Source: Periplaneta americana (Eukaryota > Arthropoda > Insecta > Blattodea > Blattidae). From it: 64,000 nucleotides of DNA. The position numbers and the translations under genes are program-made. The DNA is taken from positions 13,902,800 through 13,966,799 of the forward strand of contig NC_091131.1 in the NCBI RefSeq assembly GCF_040183065.1. Reading direction: 5' to 3'. Position 1 is the first letter of the stretch. Every line of letters begins with the position of its first letter. The notes under the pieces are model-generated. The model was not told the DNA's origin. It worked only from the letters and a program-made list of their open reading frames with translations, and did no database searches. Shown one piece after another: positions 46,201 through 52,566 of this stretch.

Positions 46201-48717
46201 ATAATTTCTGAGGGTCAAGAGTAACATGACACGGTATAATTTCTGAAGATAAACAGTAACATGACACAGTACAATTTCTGGAGGTAAACAGTAACATGAC
46301 ACAGTATAATTTCTGAAGATAAACAGTAACATGACACAGTATAATTTCTGAGGGTCAAGAGTAACATGACACAGTACAATTTCTGGAGGTAAACAGTAAC
46401 ATGACACAGTACAATTTCTGGAGGTAAACAGTAACATGACACAGTATAATTTCTGAAGATAAACAGTAACATGACACAGTATAATTTCTGAGGGTCAAGA
46501 GTAACATGACACAGTATAATTTCTGAAGATAAAGAGTGACATTACACGGTATAATTTCTGAAGGTAAACAGTAACATGACACAGTACAATTTCTGGAGGT
46601 AAACAGTAACATGACACAGTATAATTTCTGAAGATAAACAGTAACATGACACAGTATAATTTCTGAGGGTCAAGAGTAACATGACACATTATAATTTCTG
46701 AAGATAAAGAGTGACATTACACGGTATAATTTCTGAAGATAAATACCAACATGACACAGTACAAATTCTGAAAGTAAACATTTACATGACACAGTACAAA
46801 TACTGGGTGTTCAGTTCAAAATGTGTCTTGGCTCGCTGCATGCCGTCATGTGGCTAGCTGATGAGCATAGAGAATTCAATCTTCCTACACTTCCGCGGCT
46901 CAGGTGTATAACCTAAGAGGCAGAGAAGTTGGCTAGCAAGTACGGCGTTCATTCTGAAGAGTACGTGCCGATACGTACGGTAACGCCGGTAGTGGCAGGA
47001 ATGTGAACTGTTTGGAAATACGTACTGTCGAGATATGGGGAGAGGGTTAAGACGATTACTTACGTATTTGTTGACATTAACTTCGACGGTCAACATGGAC
47101 ACGGAGCATTTGATTTGTGTTGTGGAATGTTACCATACGCAACCGATGATAACAAATACCCTGCGTACGACTTGCCGGCGCAAAACACAGTTCGAAAGAG
47201 GTTATGGTAGCACACAGACCGTACGGACCGCCATCTGTTGCTACGACGTTCAAGTTATACCGTACACATTCTCAAGTTCAGATTGAAGAACGCCTTGATT
47301 AATAGGCAACTTCTCTGACACAAAAGCTGAAACTCGCTTCAAATTGCTGATTCATCAACAGTGACGTCATGACACACTTTGAAATGAACACCCAGTACTG
47401 AAGGTAAATAGCGACATGACATTGTAGAATTTCTGAAGGTAGATAGCAACATGATAAAGTACAATTTCTGAAGGTAAACATCAAAATGACACGGTATAAA
47501 TTCATTGTTCAGATTTCTGAGACGTAGTATGTCACCACTGGCTTTATCACTCTACTATTGTTAATTTTGATCTCCTGGCCATCATTTGTGATTTAAGGCA
47601 GTTTCTATTACCTGCAGCTATTCTATACCTTACTTCCGCATTCGTGTCATTATCGTCTGTGACCACTGATCCCAAATATTTGAACTGTTAACGTCTTTTA
47701 TAACATATTCCATGTATCCCGACCTTATTTACATTCCCATTTCTTTTTTCCTGGTTGAATACATAATTGTATTATAACACATTTTACTCTTAATTGACCT
47801 TTAATAATATCTCTGTTGCAAATGTTTCCAGTCTTTGTTCTTCCACATCTTATCATCTCCCTGATGGGGAGTTAATATCATCTGTTTAAGTCATATGTGT
47901 GTAAATATTCTATTTAATAATGTTCTTCCAAAATTACTTTTCAACTTTTCTAATGCTACACTAATAATATTGACAAGCTAAACTAATGCGCTCGATATTG
48001 TTATCGCGTGTTATTCGTGGTTAGCGTTGAGATTTGTGTTTTCTTACACTTTGTTTCACGAAATTGATTAAACCAATGATGAATAAAATGGCTGCATTAT
48101 GAGGTTAACTTGCCCAGAATACGTTCGTTGAATGTTACGTTGAACAAACAAAATTGACTTTACAGCCTACCTCAAAATGCTATTTGCTCTCTATCGCACG
48201 GCCCCCATCGCACTGAATTAAAGATTACTAGGATCACAATGGTATGATTGTTTATGAAGATCACCAACTCACTCACTGTTCATATGGAAACAAAAAGCAC
48301 ACCCTTCCTCTACACTTTGACACACAAATCACTTTAACATTTTTTTAATAATTTTGGCGTTATGCATTTTTCGATAAGCCTAATTTATAGACACAGGCTT
48401 CGATAGAATTTTGTTACCTTAATCAAGAAGTAACATACAATCTTTGAGTAATGTGGGTAATTCTTTCCTTTAGAGCTCGTGTTCTGAAAGAGACGGGCAT
48501 GACAGATCGAGCGTTCAAAAGGTGGTTTCCTCAGAAGCCTATTTGTGGCGCCAACAGCCAAGGGTTCGTAAGCGTCCGCATCAAAGATTTCTACCCTACC
48601 CTGGTGGTGCTGTCCATCGGTCTCCTTGGCTCCATTGTGCTCATCTTCATAGAGTTAATATACCACAAGGCGAAGTATGGTACTTACTGGCCTGCAGTAA
48701 ATCCGACAGACAAGTAA
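24660..48717 (+). CDS. Ir75: ionotropic receptor 75-type chemoreceptor, gene B, nine exons
   Basis: The exons are 24660-24819, 27667-27830, 31775-32089, 33354-33466, 33860-34033, 38332-38555, 40855-41063, 45054-45325 and 48474-48717. All introns are GT-AG with phases 1, 0, 0, 2, 2, 1, 0 and 2. The joined frame has 624 residues without a stop, the usual IR75 length. Order: signal peptide (about 1-22), a CWS motif near 49-51, VVIDLEC near 92-98, S1 lobe, M1 (335-352), pore region, M3 with SYSA (411-414), S2 lobe, M4 (585-606), short tail. Arg295 (NSRWDRLDY) aligns with the glutamate-receptor arginine that binds the ligand carboxylate. Members of this clade are antennal, non-glutamate, ligand-gated cation channels, many tuned to acids and amines, acting with a co-receptor such as Ir8a; the ligand here is unknown. 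Ir31a or Ir64a are the main alternatives. Confidence 0.93.
25330..25520 (-). pseudogene. Tigger/CENP-B-type HTH N-terminus
   Basis: The minus strand reads MSSTGVNRKRVVLSIEKKIE then IIEWFEKEK and, after a frameshift, HLASEYEIGVTT.RDLIKK. This is the psq-type helix-turn-helix start of Tigger/pogo transposases (RKRVVLSIE.K.EII). Stops and a frameshift make it dead. Confidence 0.7.
25648..25806. mobile_element. MITE family M1, copy 1
   Basis: Ends are CAGTCACGAAGCTTGAG and (right, reversed) CAGTCGCGAAGCTCAAT, flanked by TATA-rich sequence. Two more copies are at 41935-42075 and 53499-53648. Confidence 0.8.
25888..26750 (+). pseudogene. Jockey/CR1-type LINE 3' end
   Basis: An open frame gives SLVQTLVFPYFDYADILLTD, LQRAHNLCVRFVSNVRKYDH and LPRLWNSLPASIRDSRNKIQ, the conserved C-terminal region of Jockey/CR1-type RTs, ending at a natural stop at 26390-26392. 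A 3' UTR with GGCCTTATCTCTGCCAGG precedes an AAAT-repeat tail (26709-26745). The catalytic domain is absent (5' truncation). It is inserted in the pogo relic. Confidence 0.85.
26748..26806. repeat. (ACT)n microsatellite
   Basis: TACTACTACT run with a few interruptions, next to the LINE tail. Confidence 0.85.
27120..27420 (-). pseudogene. mariner-like transposase relic
   Basis: The plus-strand text CAGCAGGTGTTCAAAATGCT and AAGTCCGGTGACCTAGGAGG is the reverse of the GGHFEHLL C-terminus and the PPRSPDL block of the mariner-like family seen at 6020, 33030 and 57480. Strongly decayed; no frame remains. Confidence 0.55.
27667..27830 (+). CDS. Ir75: gene B exon 2
   Basis: Acceptor TTCCAG at 27661-27666 and donor GTAAGT at 27831. 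Encodes EKVRLNKHLSRSNIM through EYFHTGVVIDLECKGSIDF to MSA. It is 164 nt, the same length and phases as gene C exon 2, and the VVIDLEC block aligns with VAVIVDLQC there. Confidence 0.9.
28178..28774. mobile_element. hairpin-bearing non-autonomous DNA element, copy 2
   Basis: Same architecture as 12114-12805: a foldback of about 100 bases at the left (CCTTTAATGGTAGTAATTAA / TTAATTACCATTATAGG) and the inner inverted repeat TTTATGCTCGACCAT / ATGGTCGAGCATAAA. It starts TTACGCAACGAGCC and ends GTCGAGCATAA. It lies in intron 2 of gene B. Confidence 0.75.
29071..29102. repeat. (GA)n microsatellite
   Basis: Uninterrupted GA run of about 32 bases. Confidence 0.9.
29238..30480 (-). mobile_element. non-autonomous Helitron, family H1, copy 2
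   Basis: On the minus strand it starts TCTATATATATAATTTG after an A and ends GCCACTAG before a T. The 3' hairpin is GCAGCATTTGCTGC. Homologous to 1429-2381 throughout. No coding sequence. Confidence 0.85.
30502..31654 (-). mobile_element. non-autonomous Helitron, family H1, copy 3
   Basis: It has the same 3' end (GCCACTAG|T on the minus strand) and body as the copy 21 bases away at 29238-30480, in the same orientation. The 5' end lies in a TA run, so its exact base is uncertain. Confidence 0.8.
31775..32089 (+). CDS. Ir75: gene B exon 3: N-terminal lobe
   Basis: Acceptor GCAG at 31771-31774, donor GTGAGT at 32090, phase 0 to 0, 105 codons. AEKSNHLKLLHQWLVL corresponds to the helix-strand pair followed by YHWLLL in other IR75 proteins. 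DYHGIILNSALVV at the end is the conserved GV.L.AG.VV strand. The ATG at 31727 in the same frame is intronic. Confidence 0.9.
32380..32886 (+). mobile_element. internally deleted RTE-type LINE, 5' UTR joined to 3' end
   Basis: TAAGTTTTGTAC (12 bp) flanks it at 32368-32379 and 32887-32898. The left half (CACCACGGCATGGCGCGTCC, GGTTGGGCGAAGGGCTAACA) looks like a LINE 5' region. From about 32626 it jumps to LRWAGHVARMGESRNAYR and ends in (GTAA)n. Perfect-looking ends with the middle missing suggest a mobilised deletion derivative, in intron 3 of gene B. Confidence 0.75.
33030..33330 (-). pseudogene. mariner-like transposase C-terminal relic
   Basis: Minus-strand frames read GWPPGSPDLIPCNFFL then RFVKDIVSVSPFLANLEEIR and MVYRLDVYR, the last catalytic-Asp block and C-terminal helix of the mariner-like family. 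A stop lies after FFL. It ends just before exon 4 of gene B. Confidence 0.75.
33354..33466 (+). CDS. Ir75: gene B exon 4
   Basis: Acceptor CAG at 33351-33353, donor GTAAGT at 33467. Encodes ARDEPLENFRNLYTKDKNTV and CSYELTSLISEMLNF, the linker leading into the S1 lobe. Ends in phase 2. Confidence 0.9.
33860..34033 (+). CDS. Ir75: gene B exon 5: S1 ligand-binding lobe
   Basis: Acceptor GTAG at 33856-33859, donor GTGAGT at 34034. Encodes MNITIVDAWGYPKKGTDCYD and CGHCVISASGIFYKNSRWDR, equivalent to the GMFG..Q...D....G.....ER.....Y region of S1. Arg295 is the candidate ligand-binding arginine. Confidence 0.9.
34229..35152 (+). mobile_element. hAT element with exact ends
   Basis: TSD CTCATGAG at 34221-34228 and 35153-35160. 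Ends CAGGCTTCGAGACTTCGGAC and (right, reversed) CAGGCTTCGAGATTTGGGAC. It contains a transposase C-terminus on the plus strand. Confidence 0.92.
34440..34819 (+). pseudogene. hAT transposase C-terminal fragment
   Basis: After a frame break near 34552 the frame gives FAPVTSCDVERSFSQYKLCL, then DRKRFTFETLRMYLVVHCNS and a stop. This is the hAT dimerisation region (P.TS.DVERSFS.YK..L...R..F...L..YL). The N-terminal DNA-binding and catalytic parts are missing, so it is not active. Confidence 0.85.
35372..36018 (-). pseudogene. RTE-type LINE 3' end
   Basis: Minus strand: [78 protein letters not shown] and DDRDWINLI. It ends in TTACTTACTTAC (the reversed GTAA tail). One frameshift lies near 35780-35810. 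The last 16 codons are partly deleted relative to other copies. Confidence 0.85.
36019..36088. repeat. (ATT)n microsatellite
   Basis: Uninterrupted ATT run; poly-Ile and poly-Leu open frames across it are not genes. Confidence 0.95.
36089..36361 (+). mobile_element. intact SINE-like repeat with (TTA)n tail
   Basis: The uninterrupted form of the repeat that is split at 34228/35153. It ends in a TTA run (36308-36361). Confidence 0.7.
36440..36680 (+). mobile_element. tRNA-derived SINE
   Basis: Head GTGTTCAGCGCGTCTGGCCG, B box GGTTCGATTCCCGG, then CTCAACCCAACATGAGCAAA and CATTTCACCGGCATTATCAC. Same family as 23925-24172. Confidence 0.8.
36681..37122. other. intron 5 sequence, nothing recognised
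   Basis: AT-rich, no coding frame or terminal repeat that I can assign. Confidence 0.4.
37131..38107. mobile_element. hAT element family P1, copy without LINE
   Basis: Ends as in 6725-9971. Flanks TAAACTAA (37123-37130) and TAAAGCAA (38108-38115) match in six of eight positions, consistent with an aged TSD. A pure TAA tract at 37536-37568 marks the place where the other copy received its LINE. Confidence 0.85.
38332..38555 (+). CDS. Ir75: gene B exon 6: end of S1, M1 and pore start
   Basis: Acceptor CCAG at 38328-38331, donor GTAAGA at 38556. Encodes SIIYTLPFSRSVW, M1 (ITYMSMVAVLAVALYVTEKL) and NSLAIVCAEG of the pore segment. The YTLPFS..VW block is characteristic of IR75-type receptors. 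Confidence 0.92.
38563..39065 (-). pseudogene. LINE C-terminus with RNase H
   Basis: Minus strand: SSCGILGNENADALAKKGS is the last RNase HI block (GI.GNE.AD..AK), and AAFRLATGHDCLAKHLHRIG then CPLCNSNQEMDSEHLKICAS is the downstream CC..HC knuckle-like region of Jockey/I-type elements. The 3' tail begins eight bases after the donor site of gene B exon 6. A second 3' end of the same family is at 41604-41745. Confidence 0.8.
39290..40150 (-). pseudogene. LINE reverse-transcriptase debris
   Basis: Minus strand at 39875-40140 gives HFTIDELNDVLKQCKKNKAP and FKKGDRNNCENYRG, the first RT blocks. 39300-39350 gives IYLAFIDFEKAF-like text with the first catalytic Asp block. About 380 bases between them (39480-39860) do not belong to it. 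Decayed beyond reading. Confidence 0.65.
40230..40560 (-). mobile_element. LINE 3' UTR end with TAA tract
   Basis: TAA run (40230-40263), then a match to 7175-7480 (GCGAAACAACAGCACAAGGC). Only the 3' end of the LINE inserted here. Confidence 0.75.
40585..40806. repeat. imperfect (AAT)/(AAC) trinucleotide array
   Basis: About 220 bases of AATAATAAC-type repeats with regular AAC and AGT variants. Six-frame poly-Ile and poly-Leu frames here are artefacts. It ends 48 bases before exon 7 of gene B. Confidence 0.95.
40855..41063 (+). CDS. Ir75: gene B exon 7: pore and M3
   Basis: Acceptor TCAG at 40851-40854, donor GTAAGT at 41064. Encodes GTPRSPDNMSSRIVF, the M3 helix (LFLLLLALFLTTSYSAIIVS) and LLQTPSDAINTLTELLDS. 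SYSA replaces the SYTA of glutamate receptors, as usual in IRs. The GC-rich codon use contrasts with the flanking AT repeats. Confidence 0.93.
41125..41875. mobile_element. inverted-repeat element with nested LINE tail
   Basis: GACCCATTCACAAGAAAA at the left is matched by the reverse of TTTTCATTGTGAATGGGCC at the right. CATTCACAATGAAAATTAAA recurs internally near 41337. A LINE 3' end (41604-41745) is inserted, flanked by ACGGTAATGTT on both sides. Confidence 0.65.
41604..41745 (-). mobile_element. LINE 3' end, same family as 38563-39065
   Basis: GGCATTTGACAATAAAGTCA and CCATTTCTTGG are shared with the 38563 copy. A short target duplication (about 11-12 bp, AACGGTAATGTT) can be read on both sides. 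Confidence 0.75.
41935..42075. mobile_element. MITE family M1, copy 2
   Basis: CAGTCACGAAGCTTGAG ... GAGCTTCGCGACTG, as at 25648-25806. Confidence 0.8.
42200..42360 (-). pseudogene. mariner-like transposase C-terminal scrap
   Basis: Minus strand: NFIRRCQQCV and GGHFQHL, the C-terminal signature of the mariner-like family (F..RC..C....GGHFEHLL). Confidence 0.5.
42459..43404 (+). mobile_element. non-autonomous Helitron, family H2, copy 1
   Basis: Starts A|TCTACACTAG, has the family landmark TTACCTTTTCACGCGATAAT, and ends GCGCACGGGTAGGCTAG|T. The GTGCAGCGGAGCGCAC hairpin lies just before CTAG. No Rep/helicase. Confidence 0.88.
43405..43969. other. spacer between two Helitrons
   Basis: Contains a CACTT/CACTGACAC-rich stretch (43590-43800) reminiscent of a degenerate tandem repeat; no gene. 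Confidence 0.4.
43970..44955 (+). mobile_element. non-autonomous Helitron, family H2, copy 2
   Basis: Same ends and orientation as copy 1 (A|TCTATACTAA ... GGTAGGCTAG|T), 566 bases downstream. Sequence is collinear with small indels. Confidence 0.88.
45054..45325 (+). CDS. Ir75: gene B exon 8: S2 ligand-binding lobe
   Basis: Acceptor GTAG at 45050-45053, donor GTGAGT at 45326. Encodes DSTDPEIKRLFYQKLY, TGIESIRKGLYAFHTAREGY, YEEYEKCKLKEIQIIPSSIL and FPVKKNSMYKEHITL. The G....R.G.YAFH pattern is the conserved S2 segment of IR75 receptors. Phase 0 in, phase 2 out. Confidence 0.93.
45466..45745. repeat. paralogous intron block, copy of 1128-1408
   Basis: Starts 140 bases after exon 8. It proves that the region around 1128 belongs to the last intron of gene A. 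It carries the same decayed hammerhead-like motif (CTGATAAAGAAGC ... TTTCGAAAT). Confidence 0.75.
45989..46802. repeat. 35-bp minisatellite, about 23 units
   Basis: Units read CAGTAACATGACACAGTATA then ATTTCTGAAGATAAA, with two main variants (GGAGGTAAA and AGGGTCAAG). A few more units follow at 47396-47500 beyond a MITE. Because 35 is not a multiple of 3, each reverse-strand frame cycles through all three phases without stops and gives spurious MLLFTSRNCTVSCYC proteins. There are no spacers, so it is not a CRISPR array. Confidence 0.95.
46803..47395. mobile_element. Tc1/mariner-type MITE inside the minisatellite
   Basis: TA duplicated (46801-46802; 47396-47397). Ends CTGGGTGTTCAGTTCAAAAT and (right, reversed) CTGGGTGTTCATTTCAAAGT. 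No transposase recognised. Confidence 0.85.
47540..47700 (-). pseudogene. LINE RT C-terminal debris
   Basis: Minus strand: FKYLGSVVTDDNDTNAEVRY-like frame, the conserved FKYLGS block after the RT palm. Short and frame-broken. Confidence 0.6.
48474..48717 (+). CDS. Ir75: gene B exon 9: end of S2, M4, tail
   Basis: Acceptor TTTAG at 48469-48473; stop TAA at 48715-48717. Encodes RVLKETGMTDRAFKRWF, PQKPICGANSQGFVSV, M4 (PTLVVLSIGLLGSIVLIFIE) and the tail YHKAKYGTYWPAVNPTDK. P..C.......F.SV...D.YP is the usual entry to M4 in this clade. The near identity to gene A's last exon indicates recent duplication or gene conversion. Confidence 0.95.
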
Positions 48718-49050
48718 CATAGTTATTATGATGAGAGATCGCTTAACATACGAGGAGCAACTAATCGAAACATAATATGTCACACAAAACAAAATTTTCA
48801 GAAAAAGCCAAAAACCTGTATTTTCTGAACTCTTTTAGTAGGAAACATGAACAAAACATTATAGCCTGGTGTTTGCTATACTGGCTGAGACATACAGAGC
48901 GGGCTATGACATTCTCTACGGCATTCGGCGGCAAGTGGGCCCGGCGTCAGCGCTTGTCATTCCCGGTGAACGGGGTCCGCTACAGTCGGTAAAGTCGGCT
49001 GTTAAAATTACAGTATTGATGTTGTTTAGTAACCTTGACTGCAGAAGGTG
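48718..49050. other. 3' flank of gene B, paralogous to 4441-5950 without the hAT
   Basis: Collinear with the flank of gene A. Where gene A has the hAT (4662-5839), this copy has about 50 unrelated bases (near 48922-48968). Confidence 0.7.
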
Positions 49051-49590
49051 TTGAAAATGATGTATCTCTGCTGCAACACATTTCATTTTCTGTAATTCTC
49101 TCGATTTCTCGTACAATATTGTCTTTTTACCCACGGATTATATGCAGATTGTCTTTGTATACTTTATTTTTTAGATTTTACAATAAATAAAAATCGCATC
49201 CTGACAAATCGGGGGACCTATAGCGCCATGAGCCTCTACTAATAAACCTCTTCTTGAATATTTCTGTTATCAAACTCATTGTTTCGGCTGCTGTATGGAC
49301 AGCTGTTGAATCCTGCTGGAAATAAGCACTCTGATACTCGATGTCTGTTAACTGTTCAAAAAATTGGGTTGAATAATTGTGTTTCTAAATGTCACCATTG
49401 ATTGTGTCGTCAAAAAATATGGAGCCTATAATCCTATGTGCAGTTATAGTACACCATACGCCAACCTTCTCATTGTGTAAAGGAGTTTCATGAATGAGAT
49501 GAGGATTTTCTGTACTCCAGTATTTATTGTTTTGCGTTATACAAGGCCATGTAAAATGCTTCATCTGTTAAAATAATTACTGTAGGCTCC
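49050..49590 (-). pseudogene. mariner-like transposase relic, duplicated copy
   Basis: Homologous to 6020-6525 (AATATTGTCTTTTTACCCAC; TCGGGGGACCTA; GTTTCATGAATGAGATGAGG), more decayed. Its presence in both flanks shows that the insertion predates the gene duplication. Confidence 0.75.
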
Positions 49591-49649
49591 ACAACGCCAT
49601 CGGCAACACTGTAAAAACCACAAAAATTCACACGACTCACATTATCTCT

Positions 49650-50560
49650 AGGCTGTAATCATGCACTGTTGTCTCTCTGTAGAGCTTAAATTTAAGAATA
49701 TTTTAGTGGATTCTTTTTTCATTCTCTTCTTGGTACCCCTGTTTCCTGAATTCTCTCCTACAACCAAACTATCTTCAAACTCGTTCATAGTTACACAATT
49801 ATTAAAACTCTCAAGATACCACAACAAGTCTGCTAACAATGAACATCCAATATAAAATAAAATAAATTGTACCAACAGTTGAAAAGCAGTAGTATTAACA
49901 CCTTGGACATATTGCGATTCGATTCGTTTTCAGTGATGGACAAATTGCAATTCGTTGTGGAGGTTACTATTGTGACTAGTTTTTCAAGGGGATATAATCC
50001 GAATTGAAGCATTTTGTTAGTGCAGACTTGTAGAGAAGGCAGAAAACTAAAGGAAATCACATCAAACTCATTTTATATCGGAGGTGGACATTACGATTCG
50101 ATTAGTTGCTCCTCATATGTCCATTGCTTGAAAAAATGCAACCAAAAATTATTCGATGTTCATTAAATCTCTAACTGCTTGATTGAAATAGGCTAAAAAT
50201 GAAATAATGTATCATTGAATATCATCAAATAGACAACTGAACGACTAATTCAAACATTTTCTTTCATTCATTACGATCAGACAGCTAAAAATCTTAAACC
50301 AACTTTGGATTCGACATAACGCCGGTAACTCTCTGTAGTATCTCAGATGTAGCTGATGCTTCAAGAGAAACATTTTGTAATATCTCTGGAGTTATTTGTT
50401 CAACAGCCTATACAGTGTTAATGTTTTAAATATGGTAGGTTTGTAGTTCTTGACGGATAAACATACGACTTGATAGGGTATGAAGACAAAAATCCACAGC
50501 GATGTTATAGCCCTGAAAATGGTGTTTAAGACCTGTTGCAACACTTATTAGATCATTGAA
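49650..50560. other. intergenic, nothing recognised
   Basis: AT-rich DNA; short open frames have no conserved motif. Confidence 0.4.
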
Positions 50561-50813
50561 ATACAGGGTGTCCCATAAGTCTGGAACCAAATGCCATATC
50601 TCTGAAATACTCTTTCTTCTTGTTTTGAAGCCTGAGTGATGGTATTCAAGTGACCGTATTTGTTGACAACCGCAATTACAGACCACGGACGTCAACAGAG
50701 GTGCAGACTATTAGCAATTTGAAGACAACTTCCTTACGACTGTGGGTGCCAACAGACGGAATCACTTGACATATCACTCAGCTTCAGAAGCACCTATTAA
50801 GAAGAAGAAACAG

Positions 50814-51580
50814 TTCGGAACATGTATTATATGACTTTCCCGTGTTATATTCTATCCTACCTGGTTTACAGTTTCGACCTGTTATTGGTCATCTTCAGAA
50901 CTGGTTGTTGCTGGTCTTGGCGCCTCTTATTTTGTTTCCTATGGGGGTGTGTTTGTGTAGTGTAATGTGGAGTCAAAGAGAGTGTGTGTTCTAAAATTGA
51001 GTTGTGTGTTGAGAATTTCATTTGGATGTGTTTTTGTGTGTCTGTATATTTCATGTTGTTCTATTGTGTTTAGTTTTTGGCTTTTTTGGCTGTGTAGAAT
51101 TTCCATGTCTGTGTTGATGTCTCTGTCGATGTGGTTAGCATTTGTGATGTGTTCTGCATATGTGGAGGTGTTTTGTAATTTTGTTATGGCTGTGATGTGT
51201 TCTTTGTAACGTGTTTGAAATGACCTGCCTGTCTGTCCTATGTAGTTGTTGCAGGTGTTACATTTGAGTTGTGTGGTTGTATTTTGCTTGTTTGTGTGTT
51301 GAGATGTTTTTGTAGAGTGTTATTTGTTCTGTATGCGATGTTGTAATTTAATTTCTTGAATGAGGTTGCAATTTTGTGTGTGTTTTTGTTTTCGTATGTT
51401 AGTGTGATGTATTTTTTGTGTCCTTGTGTTTGTGTTGTGTTCTTATGTTTTTTGTGATTATGTTCTGTCTTTCGTATTATGTTGTCTATTATGTTTGGGT
51501 TGTATCCGTTTTCTTTTGCCATGTATTTGATACATATTCCGAAATGATACAGTGTTAAAAGTTGTGTAATCAAGATGTAC
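50814..51580 (-). pseudogene. Penelope-like element 3' end with GIY-YIG domain
   Basis: TSD GAAGAAGAAACAG is exact at 50801-50813 and 51581-51593. The minus strand gives LKCNTCNNYIGQTGRSFQTR, then YKEHITAITKLQNTSTYAEH and IEQHEIYRHTKTHPNEILNT and a stop near 50939. This is the GIY-YIG-type endonuclease domain (YIGQT..F..R..EH) of Penelope-like retroelements. Upstream, a frame with MAKENGYNPNIID and LTYENKNTHKI is the linker after the RT. The RT core is missing and there is at least one frameshift. A hammerhead-like motif follows the coding end. Confidence 0.8.
50860..50910 (-). ncRNA. hammerhead-ribozyme-like motif in the Penelope fragment
   Basis: Minus strand: CTGAAGA (50898-50892), stem GACC-AATAACA-GGTC, then GAAAC (50875-50871) and TGTAAACC. 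The core and helix II are intact. A short helix I can form between GTT before the core and AAC after GTA. This fits the hammerheads known in Penelope-like terminal repeats; cleavage is untested. Confidence 0.45.
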
Positions 51581-51999
51581 GAAGAAGAAACAGTATTTCA
51601 GAGATTTGGCCTATGGTTCCAGACTTATAAAACACCCTGTACATCTGAACAATAGTTTCATAATGTCATGGCTCTCCTCCATCTTGCTGAAATACAACTC
51701 GGAAAGCAGTGCCTGTGTCTCCGGAAATTATTCGAACATAACGAGACAAAATAAATCCCGTTGAGGGTTTAGTGAAAACGAAAGAATCATTCATTTTATA
51801 TGTGTTATTCCTAGATGCACATTGGTCTCAGGCGAATCTCTCCCATGACATGAAATCAACAATTAACACGTAGTATCTCCATGACTTACTTGAAACTGTC
51901 TACAGTAGTTTATCACACTTCGTGTTAACATAATATGCAGCTGAATGTTTTTCTTCCTTTAGGTAGTACATATTTAGCACTCTAATTTTTATATTAAAA

Positions 52000-52180
52000 G
52001 GTAAAAGGTATCCCCGCAACATGCCATGAAGGCACTTGGGGGGCATGGAGGTAGAGCCCCATGCTTTCCATGACCTCGGCACTAGAATGAGGTGGTGTGG
52101 TCGGCACCACGCTCTGACCGCCTTTTACCCCCGGGAAAGACCCGGTACTCAATTTTATAGGAAGCTGAGTGATATATTAA
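52000..52180. repeat. dispersed short repeat (SINE-like)
   Basis: GGTATCCCCGCAACATGCCA, GGCATGGAGGTAGAGCCCCA and TTACCCCCGGGAAAGACCCG form a compact GC-rich unit unlike its surroundings. It looks like a dispersed repeat, but there is no second copy in the window and the terminal structure is unclear. Confidence 0.4.
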
Positions 52181-52230
52181 CAATTGATAATACAATTTTG
52201 TCAGTAATATTCCATTAAAGACCTTCGCAA

Positions 52231-52498
52231 AAAAGTACAGAATTGAGGAGCGTTTTTGCAAAAGTCGATAGATGCAGAAATCAAGATTTTACAGAAATTA
52301 CACTAAGTGACAGGATCTATCGAGTTTTGAAAAAAACCTGGAAGGTTTGGTAGTCTCTACATACGGTATGAATCAAGTTTTGGTAAATCTGATTTCATAG
52401 ATCGATTCCAGAGGTAGAAAACATACGATATCCATATGTAACTCACTTTCGAAAATTTCTGCATCTATCGACTTTTGCAAAAAGCTCCTCAATTGCTA
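52231..52498. mobile_element. MITE with about 40-bp inverted repeats
   Basis: AATTGAGGAGCGTTTTTGCA at the left and the reverse complement of TTTTGCAAAAAGCTCCTCAA at the right. The arms extend through AGTCGATAGATGCAGAAAT. Confidence 0.8.
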
Positions 52499-52566
52499 TA
52501 GAGGATTCCAGGTTAAGAAAAAAGTACTGGTTTCATGGACTTTGCCTACTATACCACAGTCTAGTA

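Larger units (their letters stand above)
50564..51639. mobile_element. mariner-type MITE carrying a nested Penelope-like fragment
   Basis: TA on both sides (50562-50563; 51640-51641). Inverted repeats of about 60 bases start CAGGGTGTCCCATAAGTCTG and (right, reversed) CAGGGTGTTTTATAAGTCTG. Without the nested insert the element would be about 300 bases long. Confidence 0.85.

Noticed and set aside
45778-46689. Cys-rich repetitive proteins on the minus strand (MLLFTSRNCTVSCYC units)
   Set aside because: Products of a 35-bp minisatellite that happens to lack stops; overlapping frames all give the same cyclic text.
45989-46802. Possible CRISPR array
   Set aside because: Units are contiguous with no unique spacers and the genome is that of an insect. 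The 44-bp array at 2921 was rejected for the same reason.
49833-50060. Hypothetical 75-residue protein
   Set aside because: No motif, no splice or promoter context, typical chance frame in AT-rich DNA.
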